Positions 59,418 to 64,000 of a DNA stretch of 64,000 nt are shown piece after piece. Numbering within the stretch: the first letter of the stretch is position 1; the number at the start of each line of letters is the position of its first letter. Origin of the DNA: CAVWQV01 sp963757115 (GTDB taxonomy: Bacteria; Pseudomonadota; Alphaproteobacteria; Acetobacterales; Acetobacteraceae); the NCBI GenBank assembly GCA_963757115.1, contig CAVWQV010000011.1, positions 1 to 64,000 on the forward strand, read 5' to 3'. The position numbers and the translations under genes were made by a program. Below the pieces are notes generated by a model. The model searched no databases. It worked only from the letters and a program-made list of their open reading frames with translations, and had not been told where the DNA came from.

Positions 59418-61130
59418 ATGCCTGAGAAGTCGAAGCTTCCCTCCCGCCATGTGACGGAAGGGCCGGACCGGGCGCCGCACCGCAGCTACTACTACGCGAT
59501 GGGGCTGACCGAGGCGGAGATCCAGCAACCGTTCGTCGGCGTCGCCACCTGCTGGAACGAGGCGGCGCCCTGCAACATAGCACTCTCACGTCAGGCGCAG
59601 TCGGTGAAGAAGGGTGTTGCGGAGCGGGGCGGCACGCCGCGCGAGTTCACCACCATCACCGTCACCGACGGCATCGCGATGGGGCATCAGGGGATGAAGT
59701 CCTCGCTGGTGTCGCGCGACCTGATCGCCGATTCGGTCGAGCTCACCGTGCGCGGCCACTGCTACGACGCGCTGGTCGGGCTCGCCGGCTGCGACAAGTC
59801 GCTCCCCGGCATGATGATGGCGATGCTGCGGCTCAACGTGCCGAGCGTTTTCATGTATGGCGGCTCCATCCTCCCCGGCCGGTTCAGGGACCGCGACGTG
59901 ACCGTGGTGGACGTGTTCGAGGCGGTGGGCCAGCACGCCGCCGGCACCATGTCCGCGGCCGACCTGCATGAACTCGAGTGCGTGGCCTGCCCTTCGGCCG
60001 GGGCGTGCGGCGGGCAGTTCACCGCCAACACCATGGCGATGGTGAGCGAGGCGATCGGCCTCGCCCTGCCCAACTCCGCCGGCGCCCCCGCCCCTTACGA
60101 GGACCGCGACCGCTGGGCCGCCGAAAGCGGGCGAGCGGTGATGCAGCTCGTCGAGCGGAACATCCGCCCGCGCGACATCGCCACCCGGCGCGCATTCGAG
60201 AATGCCGCCGTCGTGGTCGCGGCCACCGGCGGCTCCACCAACGCCGGCCTCCATCTGCCGGCGATGGCCCACGAGGCCGGCATCCGCTTCACCATGGACG
60301 ACGTGGTCGAGATCATGCGCCGCACGCCGTACATCGCCGACCTCAAGCCGGGCGGCAAATACGTCGCGTTCGACGTCTACAAGGTGGGCGGCATCCAGGT
60401 GATCCTGAAGGCGCTGCTCGATGGCGGCCTGCTGCACGGCGACTGCCTGACCGTCACCGGCAAGACCCTCGCGGAAGGCCTCAAGGACGTCGTGTTCCCG
60501 ACCGACCAGGACGTGATCTACCCGGTGTCGCGCGCGATCTCGCCGACGGGCGGCGTGGTCGGGCTGAAGGGCAACCTCGCACCGGAGGGCGGGATCGTGA
60601 AGGTCGCCGGCCTCGCGAAACTGCGCTTCGAGGGCACGGCACTCTGCTTCGACAGCGAGGAGGAAGCGTTCCGCGCGGTGCAGGACCGCGCCTACAAGGC
60701 GGGCGACGTCATCATCATCCGCTATGAGGGGCCGAAGGGCGGGCCAGGGATGCGCGAGATGCTTTCCACCACGAGCGCCATCTACGGCCAGGGCATGGGC
60801 GAGCAGGTGGCGCTGATTACGGACGGGCGCTTCTCCGGGGCCACGCGCGGTTTTTGCATCGGCCATGTCGGTCCGGAAGCCGCAGTCGGCGGGCCGATCG
60901 GTCTCCTGCGCAACGGCGATCGGATCACCATCGACGCCGAGCGCGGCACGATCGACGTCGCCCTCAGCGACGCCGAGTTCGCCGCGCGCCGCGCCGAATG
61001 GAAGCCGCGCCGAACGGATTACAACAGTGGCGCGATCTGGAAATACGCGCAGCTCGTCGGCCCCGCCCATCTCGGCGCGGTGACGCACCCTGGCGCTGAA
61101 GCCGAAACGCACTGCTACGCGGACATTTGA
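59418..61130 (+). CDS. ilvD: Dihydroxy-acid dehydratase
   Basis: 570 residues of the short IlvD type. Iron-sulfur ligands C52 (APCNIALSRQ), C125 (AGCDKSLPGMMMAML) and C197 (PSAGACGGQFTANTM); substrate/Mg region GHQGMKSSLVSRDLIADSVE and the C-terminal TTSAIYGQGMGEQVALITDG, FSGATRGFCIGHVGPEAAVG. Catalyses the third common step of isoleucine and valine synthesis, dehydrating dihydroxy acids to 2-keto acids. Intact. The next gene begins with a GTG one base after the TGA, so the two are translationally coupled. Confidence 0.96.
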   Translation: MPEKSKLPSRHVTEGPDRAPHRSYYYAMGLTEAEIQQPFVGVATCWNEAAPCNIALSRQAQSVKKGVAERGGTPREFTTITVTDGIAMGHQGMKSSLVSRDLIADSVELTVRGHCYDALVGLAGCDKSLPGMMMAMLRLNVPSVFMYGGSILPGRFRDRDVTVVDVFEAVGQHAAGTMSAADLHELECVACPSAGACGGQFTANTMAMVSEAIGLALPNSAGAPAPYEDRDRWAAESGRAVMQLVERNIRPRDIATRRAFENAAVVVAATGGSTNAGLHLPAMAHEAGIRFTMDDVVEIMRRTPYIADLKPGGKYVAFDVYKVGGIQVILKALLDGGLLHGDCLTVTGKTLAEGLKDVVFPTDQDVIYPVSRAISPTGGVVGLKGNLAPEGGIVKVAGLAKLRFEGTALCFDSEEEAFRAVQDRAYKAGDVIIIRYEGPKGGPGMREMLSTTSAIYGQGMGEQVALITDGRFSGATRGFCIGHVGPEAAVGGPIGLLRNGDRITIDAERGTIDVALSDAEFAARRAEWKPRRTDYNSGAIWKYAQLVGPAHLGAVTHPGAEAETHCYADI

Positions 61131-61131
61131 G

Positions 61132-61857
61132 GTGTTCGCCGGACGCATCGCCCTGGTCACGGGCGGATCGCGCGGCATCGGCCGCGCGATCGCTTTGGCG
61201 CTGGCCGGGGCGGGTGCCGATATCGCCGTGAACTACCGCGCGCAACGCACCGAGGCGGAGGCAGTCGCCGCCGCGATCCGCGAGGCGGGCCGCCGCGCCG
61301 TTGCCGTCTGCGCGGATGTGTCCGACGCGGCCGCCGTCGCCGCCATGCTGCGCGACACGGAGGCGGGGCTCGGGCCCGTCGATATCCTGGTGAACAACGC
61401 AGGCATCGGCATCCGTCGCGGGCTCGACGACCTGACGGAGGCCGATTTCGACCGCACCATCGCGGTCAATCTCAAATCGGCGTTTCTTTGCACGCAAGCC
61501 GTGCTCGGGCACATGCGGGCGCAGCGCTGGGGCCGTGTCGTCAACATCTCCTCGGGTGCGGCGCGCGGCGCGGGCGGCGTTGGTTTGCACTACAACGCTT
61601 CGAAGGCCGGCATGGAGGGCCTCACGCGGGGCTACGCGGCGCGCCTGGCCAAGGACGGCGTGACCGTCAATGCCGTCTCACCGTCTCTGGTGGAAACCGA
61701 CATGACGAGCGACTGGGCGCGCGACCGGGCCGGCGCGATCCCGGTCGGCCGGCTGGGCACGCCGGAGGAGGTGGCGCAGGCCGTGCTGATGGTGGTCGGC
61801 AACGCCTACATGACGGGCCAAACCGTGCCGGTGAACGGGGGGCTGCATTTCAACTAG
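61132..61857 (+). CDS. SDR family oxidoreductase (3-oxoacyl-ACP reductase-like)
   Basis: 241 residues from GTG 61132. TGGSRGIG cofactor motif near residue 10, ILVNNAGIGIRR, catalytic Ser in VNISSGAARG, Tyr and Lys in HYNASKAGMEGLTRGY, and a C-terminal MTGQTVPVNGGLHF. NAD(P)H-dependent reductase or dehydrogenase. Tight coupling to ilvD (one-base gap) suggests it works on a related hydroxy/keto acid, as seen in sugar-acid dehydratase pairs; IlvD/EDD homologues that dehydrate sugar acids are often paired with an SDR. That would be an alternative reading of the ilvD gene. Confidence 0.92.
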   Translation: MFAGRIALVTGGSRGIGRAIALALAGAGADIAVNYRAQRTEAEAVAAAIREAGRRAVAVCADVSDAAAVAAMLRDTEAGLGPVDILVNNAGIGIRRGLDDLTEADFDRTIAVNLKSAFLCTQAVLGHMRAQRWGRVVNISSGAARGAGGVGLHYNASKAGMEGLTRGYAARLAKDGVTVNAVSPSLVETDMTSDWARDRAGAIPVGRLGTPEEVAQAVLMVVGNAYMTGQTVPVNGGLHFN

Positions 61858-61886
61858 TTTCGAGACCGCGACACTGGTGTGACCAC

Positions 61887-63164
61887 TCAGCGAAGGCGAC
61901 GCCGGAACCCCTGCTCGATGACGTCGGCAAGGTGCAAGTAGTCGAAATCGAAGTGGTGACCACCCTTGATGCGGATCTCCTCGATCCCGCGCGCGGCCAG
62001 TTCTGGACAAGCGCTGTCCTGCTCTTCCTCGCCGTAAAAGCACTGGATCAGCTTGGGGTCGAGCCGCGTCCACTCCGGCGCTGTCGGCAAGGCGGCATCC
62101 GTCGGTGGCTCCCCCAACCATCCCGAAACCGATATCTCGAAATCGGCGGAACGGGAGAACGCGAGCAGCGAGATTTGCGTAATGAGCGCGCGCAACTCAG
62201 GCGGCAGGCGATTGATCGCGAACGGAAGCACGTCGGCGCCAAACGAGTAGCCGATCAGTGCAATGTGTCGCGCGTGCCAGCGCGTGCGATAGGTCTCCAT
62301 CACCGCCGCCAGATCCGCGGCGGTCTGCTCCGGCGTCTTCGCGCGCCAGAAATAGCGCAGGCAATCCCAGCCAACTACCGGGATCCCGTCGTCGCTGAGC
62401 TTATCAGCGATCGTCTTATCGAGGTCGCGCCAGCCGCCATCGCCCGACAAGACGATCGCCATCCTGTCGGAGGATGTGCTGGCCGGAACTTCGATCAGCG
62501 GCAAGGAGGCCACGTCGCCGCTGCGTGGCATGGCGCCGCCGAGATGCGGCTCGACCAACGCCAAGAGCGCATCCGGCGTCACGTGCGATGGATCAGCGGT
62601 TTCGATAAAGCCGGTGGCCGGCCGGCGATCAACATATGAGAACCCGTTATCGGCCGGCGCGGCGGCAGGATCGGTACAAAGCGGTCGCTTACCCGGCAAC
62701 GTCTCGCCACCATTCACGACAACAGCGCCCGCGATCGTGTTGACCAGCGCTTGTGCCGCGGCCACCCGCGCCACCGTACCACCGGCACCAATCCCCACCA
62801 GGATCGGTGTGAAGTAAGTGTCGGCACTGTTCTCGCGCTGCAATTGCCGACTGATGCTTTCAGCATCGACGAACGGCCGATGGCAGGTCTCCGATAGTTG
62901 GTCGAGGCGCTGCAGATAAGCGGGTGTGCTCACCTCCACCACGATCGCGCCCGCAGAGGAGATGGCCTTGGCCGCCGCTTGGTCCTGTGGCGTCCAACCG
63001 TCCAGGTCGGAGAAGAACACCACGAGTTCCCGCACCGGGCCGGCGGGTTGCAGGACGTCGATGTTGCCGAAAGCGCCGCCATCGAGAGCGTTCGCAGCCG
63101 GCCCGAGCAACACCCACGTCGTTCCGGCCAGAAGAGCCGCCATCAGGATCCGCGCCGCACTCAT
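61887..63164 (-). CDS. acvB: AcvB/VirJ family virulence-associated hydrolase
   Basis: 425 residues with a signal peptide (ILMAALLAGTTWVLLGPAAN). Two alpha/beta domains: an N-terminal one with GIGAGGTVARVAAAQALV and a C-terminal VirJ domain with RMAIVLSGDGGWRDLDKTIA, YSFGADVLPFAINRLPPELR (nucleophile in GYSFGA) and GGHHFDFDYLHLADVI at the His loop. In Agrobacterium AcvB is periplasmic, hydrolyses lysyl-phosphatidylglycerol and is encoded with lpiA; VirJ is the Ti-plasmid relative. Here it follows the lpiA-like gene by 3 bases on the same strand. Confidence 0.92.
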   Translation of the reverse strand: MSAARILMAALLAGTTWVLLGPAANALDGGAFGNIDVLQPAGPVRELVVFFSDLDGWTPQDQAAAKAISSAGAIVVEVSTPAYLQRLDQLSETCHRPFVDAESISRQLQRENSADTYFTPILVGIGAGGTVARVAAAQALVNTIAGAVVVNGGETLPGKRPLCTDPAAAPADNGFSYVDRRPATGFIETADPSHVTPDALLALVEPHLGGAMPRSGDVASLPLIEVPASTSSDRMAIVLSGDGGWRDLDKTIADKLSDDGIPVVGWDCLRYFWRAKTPEQTAADLAAVMETYRTRWHARHIALIGYSFGADVLPFAINRLPPELRALITQISLLAFSRSADFEISVSGWLGEPPTDAALPTAPEWTRLDPKLIQCFYGEEEQDSACPELAARGIEEIRIKGGHHFDFDYLHLADVIEQGFRRRLR

Positions 63165-63167
63165 GAA

Positions 63168-64000
63168 TCATGCCCGAGTTGTTCCCGTCAACATCGCCAC
63201 ATCTGCGAGCGTCACGAATGGTCCCATGATGCCGGAAGCGGCCAGGTAGCGCGGTTCCCAGCGTGGCGAGAACTTGTTCTTGAACGAACGAAGGCCCTGG
63301 AGGTTGTAGAGCCGGCCTCCGTGTTCCCACGCCACATTTGCCACATGATGCCAATATGATGAGAGCGGCGAGGCCGTGAGCCCGGCGAGCGGTGCCATGC
63401 CAAGGTTCAATACCTGGAAGCCTGATCGCTTGAAATGAAGTGCCAACTGCGTGAACAGGAATTCCATGGCGTATGGCGATGCTTCCCGCATGTGACGCAT
63501 CACGCCAACAGTGGCTTCGCCGTTCAGATCGGTGAGCATGATCGTTGCGAAAGCCACCGGCGTGCCGTGCTGCCGCACCAGCGCCACTGACTGCGCGGCC
63601 AAGTACCCCGGCACCAGACGAGCCACCGAAAATCCTTTCTCACGAGCCCGGTGCGTTCGCAACCACGCCGCCGATATGGCGTGGATGGCTGGGCGATACG
63701 CTGCGGCCTCCGCGGGCGCCAGCAGCTCGAAATTCAGCCCTTCACGCTCCCCCCGCTTGAGCGCGTAGCGCAAATGGCTGCGCCGACTGCCCTCAAGCGA
63801 GAATGTATCGAGTGGGACGATCGCTTCCTCACCCACCTTCACAATCTTCAGACCCGCCTCAAGATAGAGCGGCAGGCTGTCGGGCCGAACTTGGTAGAAC
63901 GCGACCCGACCTCCATGCGAGTTGGCAAGCGCGATGAAATGCCAGATCAGATCTGGCCAGTGGTCACGCGGCCCGACTGGGTCGTAGAGCGCGATCCAGC
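63168..64000 (-). CDS. lpiA: Lysyl-phosphatidylglycerol synthase LpiA/MprF, C-terminal part (cut by window end)
   Basis: The gene enters from the right edge (5' end missing). The visible 277 residues are the soluble catalytic domain (DUF2156, GNAT-like): WIALYDPVGPRDHWPDLIWH, GGRVAFYQVRPDSLPLYLEA, LKIVKVGEEAIVPLDTFSLE, GSRRSHLRYALKRGEREGL, and the C-terminal HHVANVAWEHGGRLYNLQGL, RSFKNKFSPRWEPRYLAAS. It transfers lysine from lysyl-tRNA to phosphatidylglycerol, protecting against acid and cationic peptides. Paired with acvB, which removes the lysyl group, as in Agrobacterium and Rhizobium. Confidence 0.93.
   Translation of the reverse strand, partial: WIALYDPVGPRDHWPDLIWHFIALANSHGGRVAFYQVRPDSLPLYLEAGLKIVKVGEEAIVPLDTFSLEGSRRSHLRYALKRGEREGLNFELLAPAEAAAYRPAIHAISAAWLRTHRAREKGFSVARLVPGYLAAQSVALVRQHGTPVAFATIMLTDLNGEATVGVMRHMREASPYAMEFLFTQLALHFKRSGFQVLNLGMAPLAGLTASPLSSYWHHVANVAWEHGGRLYNLQGLRSFKNKFSPRWEPRYLAASGIMGPFVTLADVAMLTGTTRA

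Noticed and set aside
59586..61178. A 530-residue minus-strand open frame
   Set aside because: It lies opposite ilvD, whose motifs are complete; the reverse frame shows no domain.

Overview
The window is about 64 kb of GC-rich DNA. It reads like an alphaproteobacterium, most plausibly an Acetobacteraceae/Rhodospirillales soil or freshwater type. The pointers are a gatCAB-dependent translation system, a PopZ-like protein, a cyoABCD quinol oxidase, periplasmic PQQ- and FAD-type sugar/polyol dehydrogenases feeding cytochromes, and an lpiA-acvB pair. The family assignments are by reading; the genus is a guess.

Positions 1-17.7 kb are an accessory and partly decayed zone. It holds two copies of a flavin-dependent acyl-CoA-dehydrogenase-fold monooxygenase (one broken), an SDR, two small secreted paralogues, remnants of IS3, IS630 and IS5-like elements, three separate pieces of S1/P1 nuclease, an AlkB-like oxygenase, two class III nucleotide cyclases (one alone, one in a SAM-cyclase-ATPase-TPR protein), a repeat-peptide gene followed by a small HEFFH metalloprotein, a complete IS5-family transposase and a truncated DNA methyltransferase. 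A tRNA-Ser(GCT) closes this zone.

From 17.9 to 26.3 kb lies housekeeping: a GST, then gatB, a three-gene molybdenum hydroxylase, gatA and gatC on the minus strand, and ruvX diverging. From 26.4 to 39 kb come two exported hypotheticals, a spore-photoproduct-lyase-like radical SAM protein, a PQQ sugar dehydrogenase, a UbiX-like flavoprotein, cyoABCD, a debranching-type glucosidase, a DUF2236 oxygenase and an FmdB zinc ribbon. From 39 to 48 kb are an aldo/keto reductase, a malate/lactate dehydrogenase, a MetX-like hydrolase, two membrane proteins, an arylsulfatase and a transglycosylase. From 47.5 to 54.3 kb are a Pcm-like methyltransferase, TolC, PopZ-like, valS and an LLM oxidoreductase. From 54.3 to 59.3 kb is a gluconate/fructose-dehydrogenase-type operon (bicupin, small subunit, GMC flavoprotein, three-haem cytochrome c). 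The window ends with ilvD, an SDR, acvB and the 3' part of lpiA.

Many conserved genes carry a single-base frameshift, including gatA, cyoA, the GMC subunit, the cytochrome c and the molybdopterin subunit. Most are repaired by removing one base, and gatA is expected to be essential. I therefore read most of these as sequence errors, not pseudogenes, and the apparent cyoB-cyoC fusion as another product of the same error. The IS remnants and the small fragments in the first 17 kb look truly decayed (in-frame stops, missing halves). No CRISPR array, rRNA or replication origin was seen.
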